DNA of 5,038 nt from VFHP01 sp964443385 (GTDB lineage: Bacteria; Chloroflexota; Dehalococcoidia; Lucifugimonadales; UBA2985), in contig CAYUCO010000128.1 in the NCBI GenBank assembly GCA_964443385.1, positions 1 to 5,038 of the forward strand. The letters are read 5' to 3'. The notes beneath the pieces are model-generated. The model was not told the origin of the DNA. It ran no database searches and saw only the letters and a list, made by a program, of their open reading frames with translations. Numbering within the stretch: position 1 is the stretch's first letter; each line of letters opens with the position of its first letter. Positions 1 to 5,038 of this stretch are shown here, piece after piece. The position numbers were made by a program, and so were the translations under genes.

Positions 1-200
1 GAGTCCTCTGGATGTGTAGGATTAGAATGCTTTATTGATTTAAGCTCAAGTTTCAACTCATCTCTTGGAAGTTCTGTTCCGCAACCATCGCAGTAAATCC
101 GCTCCACTGATTTTGGCAGAAATTTTCCTGTATTTCTGATAATTCTTATCAGAAATCTGACAAGAAAACCGAATACGAATAAGGAAAGTAAGCGCTCCAC
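1..200 (-). CDS. Small CxxC (zinc-ribbon-like) protein with hydrophobic basic N-terminus, partial
   Basis: Partial gene: 66 codons are visible and the 3' end lies beyond the left edge. It starts with GTG at 200-198. An in-frame TAG (212-210) lies just four codons upstream, so no longer start is possible, and GGGAGG sits 4 nt before the GTG. Residues 4-22 form a hydrophobic stretch interrupted by Arg15, Arg19 and Arg22, which could be a membrane anchor or an amphipathic membrane-binding helix. A YCDGCG motif follows (Cys37, Cys40), then a charged segment rich in Glu, Lys and Leu (43-57) and two histidines (58, 63). A single CxxC with later His residues suggests half of a metal-binding site, with the remaining ligands in the missing part. 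It follows the hydroxy-acid oxidase by 54 bp on the same strand, so it is probably the third gene of that operon. The family is not recognised and the function is unknown. The clean start and ribosome binding site support a real gene. Confidence 0.6.
   Translation of the reverse strand, partial: MERLLSLFVFGFLVRFLIRIIRNTGKFLPKSVERIYCDGCGTELPRDELKLELKSIKHSNPTHPED
132..156. repeat. Perfect 11-bp inverted repeat with 3-nt spacer
   Basis: ATTTCTGATAA (132-142) and its exact reverse complement TTATCAGAAAT (146-156) flank a TTC spacer. Pairing does not extend past the arms (T131 against C157). The repeat lies inside the small CxxC gene and covers codons 15-23. No T-run follows on either strand, so it does not look like an intrinsic terminator. 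It could be an operator-like dyad, an mRNA hairpin early in the gene, or a by-product of the repeated Ile/Arg codons there. Confidence 0.75.
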
Positions 201-204
201 TATG

Positions 205-210
205 CCTCCC
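205..210 (-). promoter_or_regulatory. Ribosome binding site for the small CxxC gene
   Basis: On the minus strand GGGAGG is followed by CATA and then the GTG start, a spacing of 4 nt. The site overlaps the in-frame TAG that closes the frame upstream, so the GTG is the only reasonable initiator. A weak 4-bp stem (CCCT/AGGG, loop CTGT) could partly cover this site. Confidence 0.6.
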
Positions 211-254
211 TACAGAGGGTCAAAGTTCAAACTTCAAAGATTCAGTAATGAGAC

Positions 255-1388
255 TTACAAAATTCTATCGCCGGTCATATTAACCCATCCACTCATTTCG
301 TGAGGCATGGTAACCAGAGGAGCTTTTGCGAGATATTTTGGACTGAGTTGTTCCATGGATGTTACGCCTATAAGCCCCATGGAGGATATTATTTCGTCCT
401 CCAATATTTCCAACGCTCGTACTAATCCTGCTGTCCCGCCAGCAGCCAGTCCCCAGTTTTGCAATTTTCCTATGGCAACTGCTTTTGCCCCCAGTGCTAT
501 TGCTTTCAATACATCCGTTCCCCGTTGCACGCCACCGTCCAGGAAGATATCTGCTTTTCCATCTACTGCTTCAACAATTTCAGGTAAGTAATCCATAGTT
601 CCAAGACCATGGTCAAGTTGTCGGCCTCCATGGTTGGAAACCCAAATATAGTCCACTCCATGTTCAACAGCTTTAGCTGCGTCTTCAGCAATGGCTATAC
701 CTTTTAGCATAAATGGTAGATCTGCGAAGTCCTTTATCCTGTCAATTGTATCCCAAGTCACAGTGGAGGCGTGAGCACCCTGTCTTCCACCGGATACTTG
801 GTGGCGGCTATCCGCAGAGACTCCAAGGAAATTTGCCCTGGGATTCCATCTGGAAAGTAGAGTGCGGTCTCTCCTGCTGGGGCGAGCCGTGTCTGTGGTG
901 ATACATAAGGCTTCGTATCCAGCGGACTTAGCCCTGGATATCATGTCTTTAATAAAATCCCAGTCGCCATGTAGGTATAACTGGTAGACCTTTGGGTTTT
1001 CTGCAGACTCAGCAATTTCTTCCAATGTGGGTTGAGTTACTGAACTTATTGTGTCTAATACTCCGAACTCATGTGCTGCTTTCGTTGCGGCTATTCCACC
1101 TTCTCCAGTGAAAACTTGCTGAGATCCAATTGGTGCTAATATCACAGGTATCCTTAACTCGTGACCCAGTACATTAGCAGAAGTATCTATATTTGACACA
1201 TCTACGAGTGACCTGGGTCTAAAAGCCAGAGTATCGAAAGCGAGTCTGTTCCTTCTTAACGTGGTTTCAGATTCGGAGCCACCAGATAAATATCCCCATG
1301 TACCCTGATTCAAGTTGTTTTTAGCTGCCAGTACTATCTCTTGATTAGTTACGAAATTCATCTCATTACCATCAGTCTGGTTTACCAT
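255..1388 (-). CDS. FMN-dependent alpha-hydroxy-acid oxidase/dehydrogenase
   Basis: It oxidises an L-2-hydroxy acid to a 2-oxo acid with FMN in a TIM-barrel fold, and is probably cytoplasmic (no signal peptide). At 377 aa it matches the family (spinach glycolate oxidase has 369). Recognisable elements in order are: GYLSGG with Tyr33 (glycolate oxidase Tyr24), FRPRSLVDVSNID (56-68), LAPIGSQQ (84-91), QLY at 136-138 (Tyr138 for Tyr129), TTDT at 164-167 (Asp166 for Asp157), MLKG with Lys229 (Lys230), the signature SNHGGRQLD at 251-259 (catalytic His253, substrate-binding Arg256), and phosphate-binding DGGVQRG at 284-290. All expected catalytic residues are present. The second phosphate-site segment reads IGK (306-308) where relatives usually have IGR. 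Val117 replaces the glycolate oxidase active-site Trp108, so the substrate may not be glycolate. The QLDHG variant (257-261) points to a side branch of the family. The ATG at 1388 is preferred over the Met10 codon because AGAGGAGG lies 6 nt upstream. It lies downstream of the thiamine enzyme gene (58-bp gap). Whether the electron acceptor is O2 or a carrier cannot be told. Confidence 0.93.
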   Translation of the reverse strand: MVNQTDGNEMNFVTNQEIVLAAKNNLNQGTWGYLSGGSESETTLRRNRLAFDTLAFRPRSLVDVSNIDTSANVLGHELRIPVILAPIGSQQVFTGEGGIAATKAAHEFGVLDTISSVTQPTLEEIAESAENPKVYQLYLHGDWDFIKDMISRAKSAGYEALCITTDTARPSRRDRTLLSRWNPRANFLGVSADSRHQVSGGRQGAHASTVTWDTIDRIKDFADLPFMLKGIAIAEDAAKAVEHGVDYIWVSNHGGRQLDHGLGTMDYLPEIVEAVDGKADIFLDGGVQRGTDVLKAIALGAKAVAIGKLQNWGLAAGGTAGLVRALEILEDEIISSMGLIGVTSMEQLSPKYLAKAPLVTMPHEMSGWVNMTGDRIL

Positions 1389-1394
1389 GTTGAA

Positions 1395-1402
1395 CCTCCT
1401 CT
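1395..1402 (-). promoter_or_regulatory. Strong ribosome binding site for the hydroxy-acid oxidase
   Basis: AGAGGAGG on the minus strand lies 6 nt before the ATG at 1388. It decides the start in favour of Met1 over the in-frame ATG at codon 10, which has only a weak purine stretch before it. Confidence 0.7.
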
Positions 1403-1446
1403 AAATTCCCCGGTTATTTATATGACTTGTTCGATTATTATTTACT

Positions 1447-3120
1447 TTAATCCCATCTCGTCCATTGGGTAACTGTTTCAAATCCGGCTGGAGACCTTTT
1501 GTCTTCAGCTCTTGTATGTATATCTATCAATACTGTTTTGCCTTCGGCATTAAGTTTTTGTGCCTCTTTTAGAGCAGGGCCTATGTCACTTGGTTTTGTT
1601 ACCGTTATTCCAGTTGCTCCCATTCCTTCTGCTATTTTTGCATAGTCTCCATACATACGTGATACACCAAAAGTTTCTCTTGCGGTTGGAGAGAATCCAG
1701 GATATGTTGCCATTCCACCATTGTTAAGAACGATTGTAGTGATTGCTGCACCGGATCTTGATGCTGTTTCAATGTCTAATCCTGACATGCCAAAAGCACC
1801 ATCACCCATGAAATTCACACAGAATCTGTTTGGCATAGCCATTTTGGCCCCTATCATAAGAGGAATACCATATCCAAGATGAGTAGATTTGCCCCAGCCA
1901 ATATAACTATGTGGAGATGTAGCTGTCAGGAAAGGCATCATCATGTCCCGTGGTGATCCGGCATCATGCGTTACCACGCTATTTTCCAGATCCAGGTTTT
2001 GATTTAGTTCCCAGATTACTCGGTATGGGTTTATTGGTTCTTTATCATCAGTTAATACGGGCATCCAGGTTTCCAGCCAGCCTTCTTTGGTTCTGGCAAT
2101 CTGTTCCACCACATCTGTTTTGCCTTTACGCCCGGAATCGCCCAATTGTGACTTTACTTCTGATATCAAGGCTTGAAGAGTGGCTTTTGTATCTCCTGGA
2201 ATGGCTACATGAACTCCAAAGTCTTTGTTTATATCTTCTAAGCTTCCAACGTTATGTATGATGGTTTTCCCAGGGGGAACTTGCTGTCCGTAACCAGTTC
2301 TTGTCATGCTTGAGCCTACTGCAAACAATACATCAGAACTTTGCAGCCATTCCCGCGCTGCAAGTGTAGTAGCACTACTTCCTGCCCCTAAAGCCAAGGG
2401 ATGGCGTTCGTCTATGGCTGATTTGCCAGGCATAGAGGTATAAACTGGAATTTCCGTAAGTTCGGCGAATTCTTTTAATTCCTCTGTCGCCCCTGCCAGC
2501 AAGACACCCATGCCAGCCCATATCATTGGTTTTTCTGCCTTCAATAATGTAGTTACCGCATCGTTTATATCTGATGCTGCTGGTATCTGAATTGATACTT
2601 TTGGTGAATGATAACCTATGTTGTCTTCATCTATTTCTTGATCACAGACGTCTGCAGGCATTTCTACTACCACAGGTCCGGGTCTTCCGTTACGCAAGGC
2701 ATGAAAAGCGCGCCTCATCACTGAACCCACCATATCTGGCCTGGATATAGTTTCAACGTGTTTTGCTATATCTCTGTATGTAATTGCCGCTGTGAAATAA
2801 GGTCTTACAGCTATACGCTCTAGACTAGAACCGCGGGGCAGTACCAGTATTGGTACATTATCCGCAAATGCCTGGCTAATTGCTCCCATAGCATTTTCTG
2901 CTCCTGCCTGATCCTGTATAGCTACTACGCCAAATTTTTTCCTATCGTTTAACCTACTATATCCGTCTGCTGCCATCACGGCACCACGCTCATGGCGGAA
3001 TGCGATAGGTCTGATTCCTTCCTTAGCAGCAGCCTCGATAATAGGATTACTTGGAAAGCAGGAAATCCATTCCACACCCTCGGATTTCAATATTTTTGCC
3101 ATTGCTTCTGTAACGTTCAA
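1447..3120 (-). CDS. Thiamine diphosphate-dependent enzyme, acetolactate synthase-like (2-oxoacid decarboxylase/lyase)
   Basis: This 557-aa protein has the three-domain layout of the acetolactate synthase/benzoylformate decarboxylase superfamily. The N-terminal pyrimidine-binding domain (1-165) includes FRHERGAVMAADGYSR (41-56), whose Glu44 is the conserved cofactor-activating glutamate. The central Rossmann-like domain (about 185-325) includes PMIWAGMGVL (198-207) and ERHPLALGAG (238-247). The C-terminal diphosphate-binding domain (about 365-545) carries the GDG...NN motif: GDGAFG at 439-444 and Asn466-Asn467, with Asp440 and Asn467 as likely Mg2+ ligands. Glu44 argues against glyoxylate carboligase, which lacks this acid. 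Gln69 sits where benzoylformate decarboxylase has catalytic His70, so it is not a plain member of that group. I see no sign of a regulatory-subunit gene nearby, so biosynthetic acetolactate synthase is less likely than a catabolic role. The start is TTG, backed by AAGGAGG upstream; the first ATG (codon 7) would cut into the first helix. It is first in the operon with the hydroxy-acid oxidase, so its substrate is probably that enzyme's 2-oxo acid product. Confidence 0.9.
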   Translation of the reverse strand: MNVTEAMAKILKSEGVEWISCFPSNPIIEAAAKEGIRPIAFRHERGAVMAADGYSRLNDRKKFGVVAIQDQAGAENAMGAISQAFADNVPILVLPRGSSLERIAVRPYFTAAITYRDIAKHVETISRPDMVGSVMRRAFHALRNGRPGPVVVEMPADVCDQEIDEDNIGYHSPKVSIQIPAASDINDAVTTLLKAEKPMIWAGMGVLLAGATEELKEFAELTEIPVYTSMPGKSAIDERHPLALGAGSSATTLAAREWLQSSDVLFAVGSSMTRTGYGQQVPPGKTIIHNVGSLEDINKDFGVHVAIPGDTKATLQALISEVKSQLGDSGRKGKTDVVEQIARTKEGWLETWMPVLTDDKEPINPYRVIWELNQNLDLENSVVTHDAGSPRDMMMPFLTATSPHSYIGWGKSTHLGYGIPLMIGAKMAMPNRFCVNFMGDGAFGMSGLDIETASRSGAAITTIVLNNGGMATYPGFSPTARETFGVSRMYGDYAKIAEGMGATGITVTKPSDIGPALKEAQKLNAEGKTVLIDIHTRAEDKRSPAGFETVTQWTRWD

Positions 3121-3126
3121 GATGCC

Positions 3127-3133
3127 CCTCCTT
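3127..3133 (-). promoter_or_regulatory. Ribosome binding site supporting the TTG start of the thiamine enzyme
   Basis: AAGGAGG on the minus strand lies 6 nt before TTG at 3120-3118. The next in-frame start, ATG at codon 7, would be 24 nt from this site, too far for efficient use. This supports initiation at TTG. Confidence 0.7.
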
Positions 3134-3154
3134 CAATAATATCCACTCCTTTTA

Positions 3155-3160
3155 ATTATA
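3155..3160 (-). promoter_or_regulatory. Candidate -10 box for the minus-strand operon
   Basis: A perfect TATAAT on the minus strand lies 34 nt before the TTG start, which would give a leader of about 28 nt. No convincing -35 is seen at 16-18 bp (the 17-bp position reads TATGCT). A second candidate further upstream has TTGAAC (3288-3283) and TACCAT (3264-3259) with an 18-bp spacer. In this AT-rich stretch either could be chance. Confidence 0.35.
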
Positions 3161-3251
3161 CTTGATTATGGGTCCTGAGCATAGCTTATGGGAGTTCCAA
3201 TAGAGGTAGATTTGTTACAGACTGATGACTTTAGTCTTATAGTTCGTTGGT

Positions 3252-3280
3252 TTCAAATATGGTATCGTGACATATATTAT
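3252..3280 (+). promoter_or_regulatory. Candidate promoter for the membrane protein/glycosyltransferase genes
   Basis: TTCAAA (3252-3257, 4 of 6 to the -35 consensus) and TATTAT (3275-3280, 5 of 6 to the -10 consensus) are separated by 17 bp. Transcription would begin near 3287, leaving a very short leader before the TTG at 3299 or about 24 nt before the ATG at 3311. It overlaps the region that would also hold minus-strand upstream elements. Confidence 0.35.
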
Positions 3281-3286
3281 TAGTTC

Positions 3287-3291
3287 AAGGA
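3287..3291 (+). promoter_or_regulatory. Weak ribosome binding site for the 124-aa membrane protein
   Basis: AAGGA lies 7 nt before TTG at 3299. The in-frame ATG at 3311 has no purine-rich stretch at a usable distance, so this modest site favours the TTG start. Confidence 0.4.
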
Positions 3292-3298
3292 TCGTATA

Positions 3299-3673
3299 TT
3301 GTTTGCTTACATGAAAAGAATATGGCTGGCATCGGGTATAATTGGGATATGGACAGCCGTAGTATTTGTTTCCTCTATAAGATTGTTTTCCGTAGATAAC
3401 GATCTATCGTTCATAGAATTTGTGATTTCCGTAATATCTCCTTCTTTTGGGGTTATATTATTTTCCAAGAGATTGAGCGTTAGCATGCTGACGTTAATTG
3501 GAGTCGCATATCTTACTCTTGTTATTCCGATACTAGGCCCCTCCTTTGGAGGTACAGGTAAGGAAAATATATTGTTGTTTGGCCTGATGGGTTTGTGCGG
3601 CGGGCTTGTTTGGGGAACACCGATAGGTATCCTGGGATATTTGTTGAAACGGCCCGATAGAGAGAATCCTTAA
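3299..3673 (+). CDS. Small four-helix integral membrane protein, unknown family
   Basis: A 124-aa protein that is almost entirely hydrophobic. Likely membrane segments are about 8-27, 38-56, 60-81 and 91-116, with short loops and a charged C-terminal tail (KRPDREN, 117-123). The start KR at 6-7 and the basic residues near 57-58 and 117-118 suggest, by the positive-inside rule, that both ends and the middle loop face the cytoplasm. A glycine-rich GLCGGLVWGTPIG lies in the last helix (98-110). TTG at 3299 is chosen because of AAGGA upstream; ATG at 3311 (codon 5) is the alternative and changes little. The size and four helices resemble GtrA-type proteins that accompany glycosyltransferases, but I do not see the NRxWTF-like motif of that family, so I do not assign it. 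Its stop is 21 bp before the next gene in the same frame, so the two are almost certainly co-transcribed. A role with lipid-linked sugars is only an inference from that neighbour. Confidence 0.65.
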   Translation: MFAYMKRIWLASGIIGIWTAVVFVSSIRLFSVDNDLSFIEFVISVISPSFGVILFSKRLSVSMLTLIGVAYLTLVIPILGPSFGGTGKENILLFGLMGLCGGLVWGTPIGILGYLLKRPDRENP

Positions 3674-3694
3674 ACCCGTAGTTTAATAAAAGTG

Positions 3695-5038
3695 ATGTTA
3701 TCAGGAAAATTAATCTCCTTCATCAGATCATTTGACAGGTGGTTACTGCTTGCCATTATAGTGGGAGGTTCCCTTAGATTCAGTAGGCTAGGGGATTACG
3801 ATAACACCTATTACACAGCGACAGTAGGATCCTTGCTCACAGGGTTTAAGAATTTCCTGTTTGTTTCGTTTGACCCTTCTGGAGTGGTTTCTGTTGATAA
3901 GCCTCCAGTAGCATTTTGGATACAAGCATTTTTTGCTTGGATTTTTGGTCTCAGTGCTTGGTCCGTCACGTTGCCTCAGGCTTTAGTTGGTATTTTAGCT
4001 ATTGGTATGCTTTACCACGTTTTACGGCAAACCTTTGGCAGACTAAGTGCAGTGTCTGCAAGTTTGATTCTTGCTGTGTTGCCTGCGAGTGTTGTGATTG
4101 ACAGCCGTAATGAACCTGATTCCATTTTATCGTTTACCTTGTTGTTATCCGCCATTGCTTTAATCCGATCTGTGAGAACTAGTAGTTGGAAATGGTTGAT
4201 AATATTTTCCGTACTGATGGGAATCTCGTTCAACGTGAAAATGTTCGTGGCTTTCATACCGCTTCCTGTATTCTTGGCTTATTACCTGTTAAGTTCAACA
4301 TTGCCATATAAACAGCTTATAGTTCGGACATTTTCAGCCGTGGTTATATTGATGTTGGTTTCTGTATCTTGGATAGCTGTGGTGTCATTGACTCCCTCTG
4401 ATAGTCGCCCTTATGTTGGTTCCACTCCGGACAATTCTATATGGACTTTGGTATTCGAATATAACGGTATAAACAGATTTACCTCTTTCATAGGACCTCG
4501 CCGACAGATGCCTGTGCCTATGAATCCAATCAATCAGGGTAACTATGTTGATATGAGGCAACTTGACCAGAGAGATGGTTATATAGCCAGAGATCAAAAT
4601 GCACTGACGCCAATAGGACAGAATAATACGAATATTATGAATCCAGTTCCAAATATGGTTGATGTCGAACCTCGGGAAACCGGAGTGATTGGTTTGTTAT
4701 ACAATCCATTGTCTAATCAATTGGGGTGGTTACTTCCTCTGGGTATTTTCTTGTCTCTAGTTGTTTTTTCTATTGGGTTGAGTGAGAGAGTCTACAGAAA
4801 CCCCAGGGATATATTTGAAGCATTACGTTCATCAGATGCTCTTTCACAAGGTTTTCTCTGGGCTGGGTGGTTACTTATATCCACGTTCGTTTTTGGGCTG
4901 GCGAATGCTACAACAACTCATCCATATTATCTTGTCGGATTGACAGTTCCGTTATCGGCTACGATTGGTATAGCTTTTAACATATTATTCCATAAGTATA
5001 CACAGCTTAGTTCCTCGTCCTGGATATTGTTAATTGTT
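3695..5038 (+). CDS. GT39/ArnT-like membrane glycosyltransferase (YkcB-like), 3' partial
   Basis: An open frame of 448 codons runs off the right edge. It is a GT-C fold enzyme expected to move a sugar from a polyprenyl-phosphate donor to an envelope acceptor, with its active site on the outer membrane face. The first helix (about 16-30) is followed by an outer loop with Asp34, Asp36, NTYY (37-40) and FVSFDPSG-VDKPP (56-71). This layout is typical of the B. subtilis YkcB/YycA group. Other family landmarks are FWIQ (74-77), LPQALVGILAIGMLYH (93-108), SRNEPDS (137-143), GISFNVKMF (176-184), LTPSDSRPYVG (232-242), EYNGINR (255-261), RETG (327-330), GWLLPLGI (344-351) and THPYYLVGL (408-416). About ten membrane segments are visible. 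Relatives usually exceed 600 aa, so perhaps the last third is missing. In many relatives the loop after YNGI-R is glycine-rich; here residues 262-326 are rich in Asn, Gln and Pro. ATG at 3695 is taken as the start; GTG at 3692 is adjacent and equally possible. No Shine-Dalgarno is evident, suggesting coupling to the gene before. Confidence 0.88.
   Translation, partial: MLSGKLISFIRSFDRWLLLAIIVGGSLRFSRLGDYDNTYYTATVGSLLTGFKNFLFVSFDPSGVVSVDKPPVAFWIQAFFAWIFGLSAWSVTLPQALVGILAIGMLYHVLRQTFGRLSAVSASLILAVLPASVVIDSRNEPDSILSFTLLLSAIALIRSVRTSSWKWLIIFSVLMGISFNVKMFVAFIPLPVFLAYYLLSSTLPYKQLIVRTFSAVVILMLVSVSWIAVVSLTPSDSRPYVGSTPDNSIWTLVFEYNGINRFTSFIGPRRQMPVPMNPINQGNYVDMRQLDQRDGYIARDQNALTPIGQNNTNIMNPVPNMVDVEPRETGVIGLLYNPLSNQLGWLLPLGIFLSLVVFSIGLSERVYRNPRDIFEALRSSDALSQGFLWAGWLLISTFVFGLANATTTHPYYLVGLTVPLSATIGIAFNILFHKYTQLSSSSWILLIV

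Larger units (their letters stand above)
3121..3298. other. Divergent intergenic region between the two clusters
   Basis: This 178-bp AT-rich stretch separates the 5' ends of the minus-strand enzyme operon and the plus-strand membrane protein genes, so both promoters and any shared control must lie here or inside the genes. Apart from the candidate promoter elements and ribosome sites listed separately, only a weak 5-bp hairpin (AGACT/AGTCT, near 3219-3237) was seen. No strong operator dyad, riboswitch or small ORF was recognised. Confidence 0.6.

Noticed and set aside
220..240. Short palindrome AAGTT-CA-AACTT between the oxidase and the small gene
   Set aside because: A 5-bp stem with a 2-nt loop in AT-rich DNA is not enough for a terminator; no G+C-rich stem or T-run follows.
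307..591. Plus-strand open frame opposite the hydroxy-acid oxidase gene
   Set aside because: It lies fully antisense to a gene with intact catalytic motifs, has no ribosome site noted, and its translation shows no recognisable domain.
713..901. Short plus-strand open frame antisense to the hydroxy-acid oxidase
   Set aside because: It is wholly within the well-supported oxidase gene and its translation looks like a random shadow of it.
1950..2261. Plus-strand open frame antisense to the thiamine enzyme
   Set aside because: It is contained in a well-supported gene; the Leu-rich translation reflects the complementary strand rather than a membrane protein.
1447..3120. Glyoxylate carboligase (gcl) assignment for the thiamine enzyme
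   Set aside because: That enzyme lacks the conserved activating glutamate, whereas Glu44 is present here in an ordinary HER-AADGY context.
3219..3237. Weak hairpin AGACT/AGTCT in the divergent intergenic region
   Set aside because: The stem is only 5 bp with a 9-nt loop and no T-run, so it is too weak to call a terminator or operator.
3299..3673. GtrA family assignment for the 124-aa membrane protein
   Set aside because: Length and four helices fit, but the Asn-Arg-x-Trp motif and the usual N-terminal pattern are absent.
3916..4597. Short open frames on both strands between 3916 and 4597
   Set aside because: They overlap the long glycosyltransferase frame (3695-5038), which has many family landmarks; these are its shadows.

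Overview
The window looks like ordinary bacterial chromosome of modest G+C (low-to-mid 40s % by eye). It holds two divergent gene clusters that diverge from a 178-bp intergenic region at about 3121-3298. Genes are tightly packed and mostly have clear Shine-Dalgarno sequences. Three of the five starts are non-ATG (GTG, TTG, TTG). No RNA gene, insertion sequence, phage gene or CRISPR array was seen. The gene content (acetolactate-synthase-like thiamine diphosphate enzyme, FMN 2-hydroxyacid oxidase, YkcB-like GT39 glycosyltransferase) would suit a free-living heterotroph. A Chloroflexota-type lineage is a guess only; nothing here fixes the taxon.

Left cluster (minus strand, read right to left): a 557-aa thiamine diphosphate-dependent enzyme (3120-1447), a 377-aa FMN-dependent alpha-hydroxy-acid oxidase (1388-255), and a small protein with a basic hydrophobic N-terminus and a CxxC motif (from 200, cut by the left edge). 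Gaps are 58 and 54 bp with no evident terminator, so this reads as one operon. The simplest joint role is oxidation of a 2-hydroxy acid to a 2-oxo acid, followed by its thiamine-dependent decarboxylation or carboligation. This is the same logic as mandelate dehydrogenase plus benzoylformate decarboxylase. The substrate cannot be named from sequence. Glyoxylate carboligase is disfavoured because the thiamine enzyme keeps its catalytic glutamate.

Right cluster (plus strand): a 124-aa four-helix membrane protein of unknown family (3299-3673), then a GT39/ArnT-like membrane glycosyltransferase (3695 to beyond the right edge, 448 codons visible). The second gene starts only 21 bp after the first gene's stop and has no good ribosome binding site of its own, which suggests translational coupling. 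The pair probably acts in lipid-linked sugar transfer at the cell envelope.

No clear new system was found. The points most worth checking are the enzyme pair and its unknown substrate, the small CxxC protein that trails it, an 11-bp perfect inverted repeat inside that small gene, and the Asn/Gln/Pro-rich outer loop of the glycosyltransferase.
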